From positions 310,001 to 374,000 of the forward strand of contig QUOL01000001.1 of NCBI GenBank assembly GCA_009761415.1: a stretch of 64,000 bases of DNA. The letters run 5' to 3'. The position numbers and the translations under genes were made by a program. Source of the DNA: Sarcomyxa edulis. Taxonomy: Eukaryota; Basidiomycota; Agaricomycetes; Agaricales; Mycenaceae. Below the pieces are notes generated by a model, which saw only the letters and a program-made list of their open reading frames with translations, did no database searches and was not told the origin of the DNA. Positions 12,701 through 25,393 of the stretch are shown in pieces (within the stretch, counting starts at the first letter, position 1; every line of letters begins with the position of its first letter).

Positions 12701-15700
12701 CGGCATGTAATGTGGGCTGAAATTGGGGAACAGCCATGAGAATGAAATCCAACCAATGTTGCAAGACGGGTCGATTCGTTGGTATCGTGATGCCATCCAT
12801 GAGTGTCTGTATCAGGAGCGGATTTACTGGATAGGACCTCCCACGAGGCTCCTGAGAATTATCCTGTTGCGAAGTAGTATCCTCGGAAGCATTATCCAGC
12901 TGTCGCTGCTTTCCAGATCCCTTTCTCAATTGCTGGTCCTCAGCTGACGTGGAAGCTGATATAAGGGAGTGCAGGAGATGTAACAGCTTATTCTGTAAGT
13001 CGAGCCGCTTCATGTGGACACAGAAATAGAGCTTTCCGATCACGATAGCTTCGATAGTCTCCACAGACATCGCGTCGATTTCACCACGAGCGACGATAGC
13101 TTGCAATAGATCGACGGTCGTGGACTGGATGATGGCATTATTGGGCTGCATAGTGACCCCTAATCCGGACTTCGGTTCTGACTGTAGGAATCTAGAGTTT
13201 GCAGGTGAGCAACTAAGACTGAGAGACGGATAACTACACAAACCTGAGTAGAACATCCACGAGAACATCCAGATAACTTGTGTCAGGTTCCGGATTACTA
13301 GCTGAGAAACCAAACAAGACATCAAATAGGGACTTGCGCGCAGAGTAGGTTGGAGCTTACCAGACTCGACTCTCTCGATTAGGCCACCATGATGTGAACG
13401 TTTGATTACTGTGGTACGAGCAGTCTTCGCAAATCCTTGACCTCCAAACCGGACAATGGATAACAACATCTCGAGGAGGTGATTTGTATAACGTTGGTCG
13501 AAAGAGCGCTCGTACAAGAACCCTTGGAGCTCCCTTCCTCGAATTTGGGTGGTTGTGGGTATCCGGCGGATGGAGGGGTCCAACAGCTCAAACAAGATTG
13601 GATCAAGGACGCTGAAATTCGAGGACTTGTTAATTGAGCTCCACGAGCATAAATGTCACAACATACCGCAGATATGATTTAAGACTACAGCGCATCCAAG
13701 TCTCGCCTATGCGTCGTAAGCTAGGATCGTCGTTTTTTAGTGTATCTAATACGAGCATCATAGGAACTTTGAACCGAAATCCGGGAAGAAGATTGTCCTC
13801 TACGCAGTGGATGAAGATAAGAGTGTATCAAGACATAGAACAAAACTAACCCGTCAATCTCCACAGCACCCCAAACGCCTCGTAGGATTCTTGAGCATTA
13901 CGATTCGCTGGGGAGGCCATAGTTCGTGAAACAATCGATTCAACATGTGAACGCTTTGTCGCAGACTCGAGGGACCAAATCAGGTTGACAGCGCGAACGT
14001 GATAAACCGAGCAGTCTGGACGTAAATACTTCAAAAGCTGGCATCCATTGAGAGTCAGCTCATGCGAGAAGGTGGACAAGATTTATGATAGCCTCACTTT
14101 GTTTACCATCTTGAGCATTATGGACCGTTCATCAATGGAAAGTCTTGGCTCCAACGATTTAGTTCGGTGTAACGAGATCACTAAAGCGATCACGCGATCG
14201 ACGACAGTAAAAGTCGCAGTCTGATGAGAACAGCATAGTATAATATGAGATATACTTATCAAGATATTGAATTCTGAGCCGAAAACGCGCACCTCATGCT
14301 CCACACTTCGAAGTACGACGGATAACCATTCCTCAGGATCCCATGCCGCACGAATAGGAGTTCCAAGCCTGCCGATAAGTCTATCGAGGATAAGCAGCGT
14401 TTGGGAGAATACTTCACGCAAGGGCGCTGCGCCACTTCCAGATGCTTCCATCAAACTGTAGGCACAGCTCACACTGAGGGCTGCAAAGTTTTGGAAAGCA
14501 GCTACAAAAGGTATCGTCTCGGAAGAAGAGGTCTTCAGTGTAGGTGCGCTGGCAATGGGCGATATACCATAGAATGAACACGCAAACAAGTACGGTCTCT
14601 GCGATATACTCGCAGCCTGGATGTCTCCAGTCAGTTCAGGGTGTCGCATCAGTGCGGCATGTGGGATGTGTCGAAGTATAGCTTCTTCTAATAGGAGTGC
14701 CTCTCGGATAGACGGCGAAGGAATGGCAAGTTTCTTCTCGATACTGTTCTGAACATGGAACTGAGATTATACCTAGTAAGAGGTAATTCGGTATGAGTAC
14801 GTCAAGGATTCTTCTCACGTTGAGGATGTCTATGATCGCAGAAAAGGCGATGGGCAAGTGTATCGTCTGAATCTCTTCATCCTGGGAGAAGGTCTCGAGG
14901 ATGAAAGACACCATTTTGATAGCCTTGACAGAGGTCAACAACAGTATCACGCTTGGAAAAGAGTGAATTATACCTCGAACTGTGCCCCGTCCCCTGTGAT
15001 TTCCAAAAAGACAGCAGCCAACAACTGTTGCCAGATAATCTCGGGTTCCACTGCTTCATAGAGAGTACTGGCGGTCATCTCAACCTGGAAGTAGATCAAA
15101 ATTATTCAGAATCCTGAAATGATAGAAACATATTCTACACGAACATCTTTGCCTGTTCCGCCACCGTCGGACTCTGAGCCAGACTCAATCAGTCGTTTGA
15201 TGGCCTTGAACGAATCATAAACGATCTTTTCAGTCAAAGCTGCTCCGATTTCCCACTTGTCCAAGAGCGAGATAAATATCTTGAACGGCCTAGATTCCGA
15301 ATAATCACTGGAAGGAGAGAACATTTCGTCCTAAAACATTGTCAGATAAACAAAAACACGTGTTCTAATCGCTCTGAACCCACTTTTAGAGTAGAACTCA
15401 ACAACTCGAGCGAATGTTCTCGCAGATACGTGATATGATGATCGCTCTTCTCGTCTGGACCGAGAAGCCAAGTGTATAATCTCCGATTGAGCGAAAGATC
15501 GCGTCTCAAGACGACACTTGTTGCTGCGCGCATCAGTATCGTGCGGTCTTCTGCTTGTGCCATTTTGATCGCAGCACTATCTGCGCGCAGAGACTGAAGT
15601 AGCAGGTCGAGAGCTCCTCTTCGGACGAGAAGGTTTTCGTCTTCGAGGGCGGCTGCGAAGGCTCGTATCATTAATCCTATGTCGCGGCCGATGGTCGAGA

Positions 15701-16829
15701 CGAAATCTGTCCCATTCGATAATGAGATGTGCCAAAACCTAGGATCTGGGGAGTCCATTCACCTTCAGTGGTATTCAGTTTCGGGAGCCTCCGCGACAAG
15801 AAATTGAGAGAGGTTCCACGCGCCGAAGGGGTCGTAAGCATTACAAGCCAGATATTCTGGAAGAAGAATGATTGTGATACGGTTTCCGAAAGGCGATCCA
15901 GTAAACTCAGGACCTTTGACGAAAATATCCTACTCATGAGCAAATCGTGACATCGAGGTGAGTGTGGAGGAATTCTCTTTACCTTTTCGAAGAATTCCCC
16001 AGTCTCTTCTTCCAGTCCTGGGAGTAAAGCCAAGATGAAAGATTTCATAACAGGTCGTAAACCAGCCTGCAATGGCAGGTAATGCGTATCATAAAGGTTC
16101 AATAAAGTAGGCTGCAATCAATAGTGTGAGCACAATCGAATGTTCGTCTTGGGTGGACGCGTCAAAATGTAAGACCACACACACCTTCACTGATGTCGCA
16201 GCGTACTCGAAGAAGGGAAATAGACCTGACGACCAGAGTGCCAAATCTCGTTTAAGACCTTCTGACTGACCCATTCATATCTTCGCTTCAGTATACCCGG
16301 TCTGTAGATTCAGAGTCGCAAGGACTCACTCCTAGAACCGCCAATATATGTGCGTACACATCCAATGCACGCTGATGAACTCCAGTGGGAAGTGCAGGAT
16401 TCAAACACTGAGCCAAGCGCTTTGAAACGACTAATTTGCGAGGAATCTCCTTGAACTGCATGTATGATTGGAACGTCTTGGTCCGGTGTCAGTCTACGTC
16501 GCCTGTATTACGAGCTAACGTATGCACATGCACACCTTGAGCAGTTGCTTCAGAAACGCGATACAATCCGCCCATTCGTGAACGTTGTCGAACGAATTGA
16601 GGCATTTCTCGACTTGCTGCGTATATTTCTTGTACTTGGGATCCGATGCAAAGGCCTGCTGTGCTACGGCTGATCGTTGCGGTTAGTGGAATTCAGATAT
16701 GGACTAGAGGTCCTCTCGGAACTCACCACGTTCATTGGTTCTCGCCGTGATGTTCTGCCTGACTGCTTGCACCGTCCCTGTTCCCGTACCTAATTCGGAA
16801 CCCCCTGGTCCTGGCACCGATGAGGACAT
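9792..16829 (-). CDS. DOP1: Dopey family protein Dop1 (endosome-Golgi trafficking)
   Basis: Very large helical-repeat protein. In yeast, Dop1 works with the Arf-GEF-like Mon2 and the flippase Neo1 at Golgi/endosomes. The start is the ATG at 16829 (MSSSVPGPGGSELGTGTG). The N-terminus carries the Dopey hallmark: DPKYKKYTQQVEKCLNSFDN, then VHEWADCIAFLKQLLKTFQS, EIPRKLVVSKRLAQCLNPAL, and PTGVHQRALDVYAHILAVLG. The centre has long helical stretches (the open frame 12213-13595 alone is 460 codons). The C-terminus ends WEAIELGLTYDMFDGQ with the stop at 9792. About twenty short introns explain the many separate frames over 7 kb. Size and order match intact fungal Dopey proteins; I found no break, but I did not confirm every junction. 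It converges with the TatD gene and lies tail to head with the BMT5-like gene. Confidence 0.88.
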
Positions 16830-17114
16830 GAGATGAAATCAAGGCGCCACGATGAATAGAGAGAAGGGGATGAGGATGTCGTTAATCAAAGCGAAGAATG
16901 TGGCAATGGAGGGTGAGATTTCGTGAAAGGAGAAGGGGCTGCGCCGTTGCAAGTTGTGGTCGACTTGACGCGTTCTGTAAAGTCTGTCACGGTAACACGT
17001 TGCAGCCGATATTTGGCTGTCAATCCAAGCTCGACATTCGACATTCAATATGATGGATATATAGGATAAACAGGTAGTATAGATATAGAGGTATCTCCGA
17101 AGAGATCAAGGGTG

Positions 17115-18387
17115 CTATGGCAGACCCCTCTTCCCATTTCCCAACTTTTGGACCTTCCCGGGATGCCATACACCTTTACCGGATCCCTTTCCTTTCAGGC
17201 CACCCCTTGTTTCTGCATCCAAACCATCGTCTTCATCTTCATCTCGCAAACAGAACTCCCAAGTCCTGTCTTCCCCGCCTTCTCCAGTAGTTCCCATTCC
17301 ACCTCCTTTCGCTCCTCTCTCGCCCTTCGTCATTCGATGCTCGTACCCCGTCCACGTACTTCTTTGAAACTCGAACGAGCGCAGTAGTTTGTACCGCGGA
17401 TTAGGCTTTGCTGCTGATGTAGATGGTGGTGGTGGGCTTTTGGCTAGCTTCGGAACATTCCTGAATGTGTGTCTCTTCAGTGACTGGGCAGAATCCGAGA
17501 GGATAGGATGATCAAATACCATAGAGTATATGGAACTACGTTCCTCAGGGTGATAAGTATCGTTCCCCTCGTTTGGACGACGGTTTCGCTGGCAGCTATC
17601 ATGTATTCTTCGTCTTCGGTGACGTTCCCGCCAGTTTCTTCCATGTCCTCGTCCTCGTCGTCATCGTTCTCTTTCCGTTTCACTTTGCGAGGAGCAGAAA
17701 ATACTGGAACAGGTCCTTCTGAAAGAAAGTTCGCCGAAGAACGAAGAAATCCTAGTATAAGTAATTGATTAGACAAGATGTTTCGATCTTGATCTGTGAT
17801 ACCCTTTCCTTCAGACGAATCGGAGAGAAATACAATCAGGTTCAGGTACTTTTCAGCATGTAAACTGAAGATAATTTGGGCTTACCAGCATGTGGAAAAT
17901 TCCAAACCACTCTATCCCACCGACGACCCTTCAAAGCACCCACCCTTTCCAACTTTGTTGCGTCGATCCCGAACAAGATTTCTACACCCCTCTCCTTTAG
18001 ACTGGTAACGATATCTTGGGCTTCAGGATATTTCGTATAGCATTCTTCTTCGGTATCATACGCCGTCGCCGTTATGGTATTTGGTGGTAATGGCAGTGGC
18101 AAAGTAGTCGCCTCGGGATGGATCAAAGACCGAGCAAACGAGAAGTTCCCTTCCCCAATTAGCAGGATAGTGTCCGTGGACTTGAATGGGATCGTCGGGC
18201 GTCGAGGTGTGGTCGCCTTGCCTTTTCCCTTAGATGGTTTATTACCTCTAGGTTGCTGCCCATTTTTCGACGTTTTCGCCTTTTGTTCAGCGATATGCGC
18301 TGCCTGAGTGACCTTTTGATTCACTTTGACCCGAGATTGGTGGGACTGGAGTGCGCCCTTGAGAGACTTGTTGCCAGATTTGCCCAT
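17115..18387 (-). CDS. BMT5: 25S rRNA uridine-N3 methyltransferase, Bmt5-like (DUF2431)
   Basis: Rossmann-fold methyltransferase of the nucleolus. Budding yeast Bmt5 makes m3U in 25S rRNA; the same product is inferred here. The start ATG at 18387 opens a basic tail (MGKSGNKSLKGALQSHQSRV) typical of nucleolar proteins. The SAM-binding motif is ILLIGEGNFSFARSL, followed by ITATAYDTEEECYTKYPEA, GIDATKLERVGALKGRRWD and VVWNFPHAGK, then, after an intron, DQDRNILSNQLLILGFLRSS. A long acidic insert (KENDDDEDEDMEE) precedes a second core strand, GTILITLRNVVPYTLW. The C-terminal part is basic and Gly-rich, ending at 17115. Two or three introns lie between 17477 and 17880. It sits between the start of DOP1 and a divergent F-box gene. 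Confidence 0.85.
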
Positions 18388-18675
18388 GACGAGAAATGAA
18401 GAATTTTAGAGGATCAGATGTCGATCGAGATTCGCGACGCCGGACGCTTTTTACATCTCACCGTAGTTCGTTGCATCTCGGATTCTCAACTCAACTTTGT
18501 AGACGCTGCTATAGAGGTAAGCATCCCCAAGTTCAGTATACAGATTGAAATTGCTAAGAGGAGTCTTCCTAGCGAGGAAAAGTTACATGTAGGAACGGGG
18601 CCCAGGTGAGTTTCGAGTCGTGTTATAACGGTCTGGTGTTTCCTTAGACCTATCTGATAATATCTATGTACGCAG
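18388..18675. promoter_or_regulatory. Divergent intergenic region between the BMT5-like and F-box genes
   Basis: 288 bp. A 63-codon plus-strand frame begins at 18418 and ends in a GTGAGT-like donor near 18606. If spliced to the AG before 18676 it would put the F-box frame out of phase, so I regard it as non-coding leader or chance. Confidence 0.35.
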
Positions 18676-20010
18676 ATGTTCGATCCTTTGACTCTCGAAT
18701 TGGCTATTGACAACAGGACTCAAGAACGTAGCGCTGATTCTCTGCCTCGACGTGAGCTTGTCAATCCTTCCGGATGCCCTATTTCAACAATTCCAACCGA
18801 GATCCTCTCTGAAATTTTCCTCATCGCGCTCAACGGTCACGACAAGGGCTTCAGGCTTATATTCTTACTTGGAGCCATGCAAGTGTCCAAATATTGGAAC
18901 GAAGTCCTGTATGGCACGCCCTCCTTCTGGACCTCTATCGTAATTTCGCGAAGAACCCCGTCGAAATTACTGTTGTATCAACTACAGAGGTCCAAAAGTT
19001 CTCCAATTGACTTAGATATCCATCTAGGACCGGAACTATCAGCAGACACGGGTGCCCTCGTAGAAAAGACCCTCAGTCTGATCATCCCTCATGCATGGCA
19101 TTGGCGAACGATGCACATCCTCTGTCATACGTCAGAAGTGCTCCGTCAACTTTCACGATATCTCGTCCCTATTGAAGTGCCTCTCTTGGAGACGTTTCGA
19201 GTGTGTTTAAGTACACCTTCTCCTTCACCCCTGCCGATTCAGATCTTCACGCGCGGAGCACCCGCATTGACCTCTCTGTATCTGCAGGACGCAGTCATAC
19301 ACTTTCCACAACTATCGCCCATCACTTTTCTCCACTTCAGAGCCGTGTGGATGCACCCGCCTCCAAGTCTTGAAATACTCACGCCCTTGTCTTCGTTAAC
19401 GACACTTACTCTCTGGTATTCCCAATTTTCCGAGCTCGACGGCGGTCCTGAAGCCGTCGATCTACCCTATCTCTTGTCAATTACCCTCATCGAGTGCTCT
19501 TCTGCAGCAGTCTTGCGCACCATCACAGCTCCGCTTTTGGATTCGATCATGCTCGGCATCGTAGGGGACCGTGATGTTGAGGAGCTTTGCCTGATAGAAG
19601 CGTCCAAGTTCCCTGTCTTACGGTCTTTAGGGCTACGATGGCACTCGTTATCGCTCACATCATTCATGAGTCTCGCCCAGCTCTTTCCAAACGTCACCCA
19701 CGTCCTTTCCATATACGCTGCATTCGACGATGTCGCCTACCTTCACCCGTTATGGGACCCTGTATCTCATCGTCACACCGTCATATTCCCCGAAGCGAAG
19801 TCTATCGCGTTGGTCAGATCACCGAGGATGCAATTCCTCGATAATCTCACTGCGATATGCGAGATGGTTGCCGCTCGCGCACAGCAGGGTCATCCTCTGG
19901 TAACACTGCAGGTCGATGACAATCACTTCCTCAAGGCGACGGATGAAATGAAGAAATTGAAAGAGTGCGTGTCGGTGGAACGGTTTTCGGATGACTTGTA
20001 CTATCCGTAG
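18676..20010 (+). CDS. F-box domain protein of the Agaricomycete type
   Basis: 444-residue single-exon protein. The N-terminal block ISTIPTEILSEIFLIAL followed by MQVSKYWNEVLYGTPSFWTS is the F-box-like fold common in mushroom genomes. The remainder is a run of degenerate leucine-rich repeats (LTSLYLQDAVIHFPQLSPIT, LSSLTTLTLWYSQFSELDGG, LPYLLSITLIECSSAAVLRT), the usual substrate-binding part of such proteins. It is expected to join Skp1 in an SCF ubiquitin ligase; the target is unknown. The ATG at 18676 was chosen as the first in the frame. It ends about 80 bp before repeat copy 1. Confidence 0.82.
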   Translation: MFDPLTLELAIDNRTQERSADSLPRRELVNPSGCPISTIPTEILSEIFLIALNGHDKGFRLIFLLGAMQVSKYWNEVLYGTPSFWTSIVISRRTPSKLLLYQLQRSKSSPIDLDIHLGPELSADTGALVEKTLSLIIPHAWHWRTMHILCHTSEVLRQLSRYLVPIEVPLLETFRVCLSTPSPSPLPIQIFTRGAPALTSLYLQDAVIHFPQLSPITFLHFRAVWMHPPPSLEILTPLSSLTTLTLWYSQFSELDGGPEAVDLPYLLSITLIECSSAAVLRTITAPLLDSIMLGIVGDRDVEELCLIEASKFPVLRSLGLRWHSLSLTSFMSLAQLFPNVTHVLSIYAAFDDVAYLHPLWDPVSHRHTVIFPEAKSIALVRSPRMQFLDNLTAICEMVAARAQQGHPLVTLQVDDNHFLKATDEMKKLKECVSVERFSDDLYYP

Positions 20011-20269
20011 TTTCCATATTTTCGTGTGCAACGATTCGACTCTAATAGAAGTATACGATCCCATCGCGAGTAAAAACGTCAAGGACAATGTTGAACTCTC
20101 GTATGTCATAATCTCATCCTCATTCTGACAAAAGTGTTGTTATTGACCATCGAACTCGTATATTGATTTTCGAACAAGGATCAGTACGCGAATAGACACA
20201 CATATGATGCAGACAATTCAGCGATGCAAGTTATACTCGTACATACGGATAACAAGAGAAAAACAAACC

Positions 20270-20390
20270 AAGGTGCGTTTAGTTGGCTTGTACGACTGCT
20301 TTCAGCGCAATACCAGTGGGCGAACCCGACCGATATCGTGAAGAAGGGCAGATACAAGCCGTAAGCCCGGGGCCCGCGGCAAGGGAGCAC
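20270..20390 (-). ncRNA. Candidate structured RNA, hairpin cassette iii, copy 1
   Basis: On the minus strand GTGCTCCCTTGCCG and GGGCTTACGGC lead into a stem GGCTTGTA/TACAAGCC with a nested stem around TATCGGT/ACTGGTA. Relative to copy 2 a G-C pair has become G-U, so the fold is kept. Confidence 0.5.
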
Positions 20391-20648
20391 TCTATCCCCC
20401 GGGAAGAAGGTGAAAGGCTGTGGTTTAGGAGGGCGTCGGACCAGCCAACTTGGTGAAGTTAAAAAGGAAGAGATTAGTCATCCTTAGAGGGAAGAAAGTA
20501 ACGCAGGGGCCCAAAGAGCTTTACAAGATCCCCGGGAGACAACAGACGTTCCCTTGTGAAAAAAAAAGAGAGCATTGAGCAGTAAGCAGAGAGAGCATAG
20601 AGAGAGAGAGCAGAGAGAATGGAAGGAAAGAAAAGCGAAGCGGCAGGT

Positions 20649-20680
20649 TTTATATATGGCAAATCATGGCTATGCTTATC
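20649..20680 (-). promoter_or_regulatory. Repeat promoter core C, copy 1
   Basis: GATAAGCATAGCC is followed by CATATATAAAACC and a CT-rich leader on the minus strand. In copy 2 the TATA is weaker (CATATAAGGCC). The transcript would run through cassette iii and end near 20,090. Confidence 0.5.
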
Positions 20681-22984
20681 TTCTATTGCCCGCGAACCTA
20701 TAGCATGTGCTAGGGGCCTCGCCGTAAACACGTTGGAAGGAAGTTCTGACGGGAAGGACAAGAGCCGATGGAGCTCGTATGGTTTCTACGTTCTTAGGCG
20801 CCTTGATGGACCTATATCGGTTCAAGATCTTCATGAAAAAAAGAAGTCTGCAGACGTCTCGGCGACGCTCGGGGATTCTACGCCAGGCTGGTGGTTCATT
20901 ATGGCGTCAACTTAGACCAACTGATAGGCGGACTCTGAAAGTGTGGGTCCCGGTAGGTCCGAGTTTCCCGATGGCTGGGAATTTAGATCTCTAGTTGGAC
21001 AAGCCCTCGCGGTCTACGAGCTGGTATAGACGACATTAGAGAGACTGATGCTCAGCGCTCACGGTCTGAGGGTGAAAATTTTGAACCGATAAGAAGCGGT
21101 GATTCTATTTGTTAGGTATCACGATGGGAGGTTATTGATTGAGGCGCTGATGCGGCTCATTAGTGCGAAAACTTGCCGGTGAATCCGACATAGTGCTGTG
21201 AAGGGTTTTGAAAGAAAAGGGGCACCTATGAATACATATAGATTGTCTGAGATCAGCCTGAGTAATGATCGTTCTGGAAAGACCCGAATTACAAAGATAT
21301 CTCTGAGGCAACCGCCGCAGGTGAAGATCCAGGCATACGCAGAAATAATAGACAAGGAGAAGGAGACTAGGATGTCTTTTTGTACGTCCAAAAAGAATAG
21401 AGAGAATGCCGAGAAGTCCATCATGATGAGCGTACTGCGAACAACAGAAAAGTTGAGGGAGATCATGCGGTGATTGGTGCTCACATGCTTATTGATATCC
21501 TGAGAAGGTCTACTCCTGCGCCGGAAGGATCTCCCTTGGCAACATAAGGGCGATTATATGGCAAATGGCAGTTGTGGCGTGTAGGTTCGAGATTGAGACG
21601 TGACTCGACTGGGAAATAACAACGTCAGATGATGTTAAGGTGTGAGCACGCTGAGATATAGTACGGCAGGGGTGGGAAGTGAGCGCGTTGATAGACATTT
21701 GAGCGCACATCATGGAGACGAGAGAGGATATGTAAGTCAACTATGAGAGTCGAGCCGTGTGCTTGCTGAGACCCTCGGAGACCAAGATCCATCATCATCC
21801 TATTCTTTGCAGCTACTCTGAGACGAGCGGCGTGGGGTGGAGGCCGATTTGATGTGAAGACCGGAAGGAAGAGCCATGTCGACCCCACTTGTGGCGTGAA
21901 AGCGATAGACCGAATCGAAGATCCTGACACTCTGGGATCTGGGTCGCTAACATCCACAGGTAAGCTGTAAGAGTGTGAGGACCACAAATGACCCGCTCGT
22001 GGCGATCTAGAGGGACATCGAATCAGATACCCCTGCCCCACACGAGGGTCGAAACATTAACTCACCGATCAGGATTGGGTCTGAGCCCCCACAAGATTTA
22101 TACATGCTCTATCATTTCAGAGAACCGACCAAGATCGTCCTCAGATCATGCAACTCTGGGCTAGAGACTCGGAGTATATCAGAGATGACCACGATGGAAA
22201 CCGGGAGTGGCGGGAGGATTTTCTACATTCAAAGACGTCGAATTGTGGGCGACTCACACACATGCGCATACTGTAAGTAGATAATCACCATTGAGCCCCG
22301 TCTTATAGAGATCCGAGGGCAAAATTGGTCAAAGACGATTGCACCACACGAAAATTGAACTACAAAGCATACCGGTCAGATATGCTTCTACACTGTCAGG
22401 ACTGTATTATACACGTAGTATACGTGTAAACGTCGTCGAAAAACATCTCCTTCGGCGTTGTCATCGTCTGTAGCGTATGTTCGAGATGGCCATGATGGAA
22501 GTCGGGAGCAAGAAGGACATTTGGCCCTATTTGGCCCAATAAGCATTGGGTCAACACGACCAACGTTGGCGATGATCTCGGCGACGATCTTATGAGGCCG
22601 GACATCGCCTACAACGACGAGCAAGCTTAGAGCAAGCCAGTCGAGTTGTCTAGCACCTCTGGCACGTAGTCAGAATTATATCTCGTGCTTATCATCTCAA
22701 TTCTAAACATCTCATCGGTCAAAGTTTCATCGAGACTCGCTCATTCTTAGGTCACTCAAGATTTTCGATATCAAGAAAATGTATTCGTTCGACGGGTGCG
22801 TCAAAAACCTGTCTAGGAAAACCCAGTGGGAAAAACCTAGATCAGGAAAAGCTACCGCGAAGAAGAGGAGGATGAGGAGGAACCTGCCCGAGCTCGTCAA
22901 CATGTGTGCCGTCAAGGACATATCCGACTGTTGAAGAGGAGGCACGACGAAACCCAGACTGGGGAAATCCAGCAAGAAATGGCA

Positions 22985-23020
22985 GGCCTTTTATAAACCA
23001 CAAGGGAGGCTGTGCTTATC
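22985..23020 (-). promoter_or_regulatory. Repeat promoter core B, copy 1
   Basis: On the minus strand AAGATAAGCACAGCC is followed about 12 bp later by TTATAAAAGGC. Copies 2 and 3 have the same arrangement. It includes a GATA-factor type site joined to the GCACAGCC box seen in core A. Confidence 0.55.
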
Positions 23021-23936
23021 TTGTTTTCGACTAGATCGTTCTATATACGCACTTCCGTTTCCAGGGCCTCCTGAACATAAAGCCACTACAAAAAGAAGGG
23101 GAGACCCAGTTCTATGGATGCTAGTGGATGGTGGATATCGATGAAACGAAACATGTGGATGCCGTGCTTCCTGCGCGCTAAAAAGGGGGTCAGGGGACCC
23201 GTATCGGATTGGATCAGGTCGTCGACGACGTCCATTATCGATGATCAGTGATTCTATCCGGATTTCCGGGGTTAATTACTTATCTTAGAGATCTTTTATG
23301 GGATTCCTGGTCGAAGCCAATGAGACCCATCAGTTGGTTCTAAAGCTTGACATGTGTACAACACTACGATGGTTGAGAAGAGTGAGTGAGGTGAAGTTGG
23401 TCGCGGCCAGCGCGGAAGCAATTTCAATTTCAATTTGAGCTTGTTAGGTTCACAGGGTCTCGCCGGAAGCATATGATCAGAACTGGTGATAAGAATCGAT
23501 AAATAGAAGCGGAACAATTTGTTGGAAAGTTATACGATAGGCACAACATTGAATCCCGTGGCAGACAAGAAGACAAGCAAGTTTCTGATCCCATCGAAAA
23601 TGGCTAAGTAGCACTGAGCCGTATGCATCATGATATCGAGAACAAATACTTAGTTCAGTGTGATCGATTCACGCAGCATGGACCCACAAATGAATCCGTG
23701 ACGCGAAAATCACACTGGGGTAAATCCTGCGGAAGCAGATTGATCAGTGACGGCGAGAGCAAACTAATATGCACCTCGGTAGAAGGAAGAATCGTCGATA
23801 GCAAGGAAAGCATGAGGAGCGATATGAGGAATTCGGAAGGAAAAGGCGTGGATTCAAGAGCGAGGAATTGCTATCTACAGAAAGATCAATCAGATCAATC
23901 AGTAAGAGCAGAGACGCACCTTGATACTATTGACCG

Positions 23937-24115
23937 GACATGAAAGTGCGTTTAACGTGCATCGGTCGACCCGCTCAGTCGGACATCTCATGACAAAAGG
24001 CCATTGAGACGTCTATGAGACGAGTCTTAAGCCCGGGTCCGAAACGGCAACGGAGCACGAGGACCGAAGACGTGAGTGTCTCCGACCCTTCCCCGGGATA
24101 CGCACCTTTCATGTC
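23937..24115 (-). ncRNA. Candidate structured RNA, hairpin cassette i, copy 1
   Basis: The outer stem pairs 24,115-24,100 with 23,951-23,937 (15 bp with one bulged G). An inner hairpin pairs 24,026-24,003 with about 23,992-23,968. Compared with copy 2, one inner pair changes from T-A to C-G and the loop-side pairs change from AAG/CTT to ATG/CAT, while pairing is kept; one G-C becomes A x C. The sequence before the inner stem is GGGCTTAAGAC. Expression is not known. Confidence 0.5.
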
Positions 24116-24136
24116 GCTGTCAAGTTCTTGATGGGG

Positions 24137-24144
24137 TATATATA
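24137..24144 (-). promoter_or_regulatory. Repeat TATA core D, copy 1
   Basis: TATATATA lies about 22-29 bp upstream of hairpin cassette i on the minus strand. The same spacing and flanks occur in copy 2 at 51,793-51,800. Confidence 0.45.
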
Positions 24145-24279
24145 CGTTTGGTGTTTCTTGAGCACTAGACAGAGGGAAGCATGGTGAGATCAAGCAGTGG
24201 GTCAGAAGATTTTGAAGCTCACGAGAACATAAACAGTAAACCCTCCCAAACGAGCAACTGACTAGAAGAAGAAAACGAT

Positions 24280-25146
24280 CAGTAGGTCAGCGAGCCACTG
24301 TAAGGTCTTGCAGTGTTCCTAGTGTTGATGTACAAGTCGCCAGAATTCACAAAGCCGAAGCCGCAGGAGTGTCGTGGTAGTGGCAGGATCCAGTCGTCCA
24401 GCTCGGTGTTGAGGTTATTGCCCATGTGCTGTACTCACAGTCGACTCAATGTAACGATGTCGTTGGAGTTGTTGGGCCAATGCTGAGACTGCTCAACCAC
24501 AACTGAACGCCGCGGTCGTGTTGATGCTTTTGTTGAAGTATCGTTGTCGTTGGGTTTTCGCCTAGCTGGTGAGGGTTGACTAGTGGTGTCGAGGTTTGCC
24601 TTGATGTCGTCCTGTTGTTGAAGGATTGCCGTAGTGTTGTCTAGCAGTGCCACTGGATCCCGACTTGAAGGTCGTCAGGAAGCTATTTCCTATAGCGTGT
24701 TCTGAATGAATGAAAGAAGACGAAGAAAGAAGGTGATGCCACATACTCAAACGATCAGTAGATAGCGAGCCACTGAAATGTCTTGTAGTGTTCCTGATGT
24801 TGATGTACAAGTCGCCACGAAGCCGTGGGAGTGTCGTGGTGGTGGCACGATCCGGTCGTCCAACTCGGTGTTGAGTCTGTCGCCCAAGTGCTATACTCAC
24901 AGTCGACTCGATGTCGTTGGGTTATAGGGACTACTCAACTATCACTGAGTCAGTGGTTACCTTGATGTCGTCCTCTTGTTGAAGTATCATTGTCGTTGTC
25001 GTTGAGTTGCCTAGCTGGTGAGAGTCGACTGGTGTGCCAAATGCCTTGATGTCGTCGTGCTGTTGGAAAAATGCCGCAATGTCGTCTAGCAGTGCCACTG
25101 GATCCCGACTTGAGGGTCGCTATGGAGGTCGCTTTGAAGCTGCTTC
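24280..25146 (-). repeat. Two tandem exon-like units of about 430-450 bp, copy 1
   Basis: Each unit starts after CTATAG/CTATAG-like acceptor sequence with GAA(G/A)(C/T)AG-type text, contains GGGATCCAGTGGCACTGC, and ends at GTCGACT followed by GTGAGTA. Units begin near 25,146 and 24,690. One unit keeps a 72-codon open frame (24,435-24,653), but the other units are shifted or stopped, so no conserved protein is implied. Confidence 0.6.
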
Positions 25147-25393
25147 CTATAGAATGCCCTGAATAAACAAGAAGACGAATAGAGAGAGTGATGCCACATA
25201 CCCAGGAGCTAGTTGTTGCGCCGCACTCAGAGCACTCCCCGTCCATGGTGTGGGGCACAACCATATCGCCGACAATCAACAAAAAAGTACAACACAAAGA
25301 TATCCTGAGCCACCGAGAGATGTCGAAAGCAGGGGGAGAAGATGAAAGTCGAAGGAAGAAAGGTGAAGGAAGAAGACAGACCCCAGCCGGGGC

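Noticed and set aside
21119..21484. 121-codon minus ORF with hydrophobic stretches
   Set aside because: It lies inside repeat copy 1, and the matching stretch of copy 2 is broken by stops and indels, so a conserved membrane protein is not supported.
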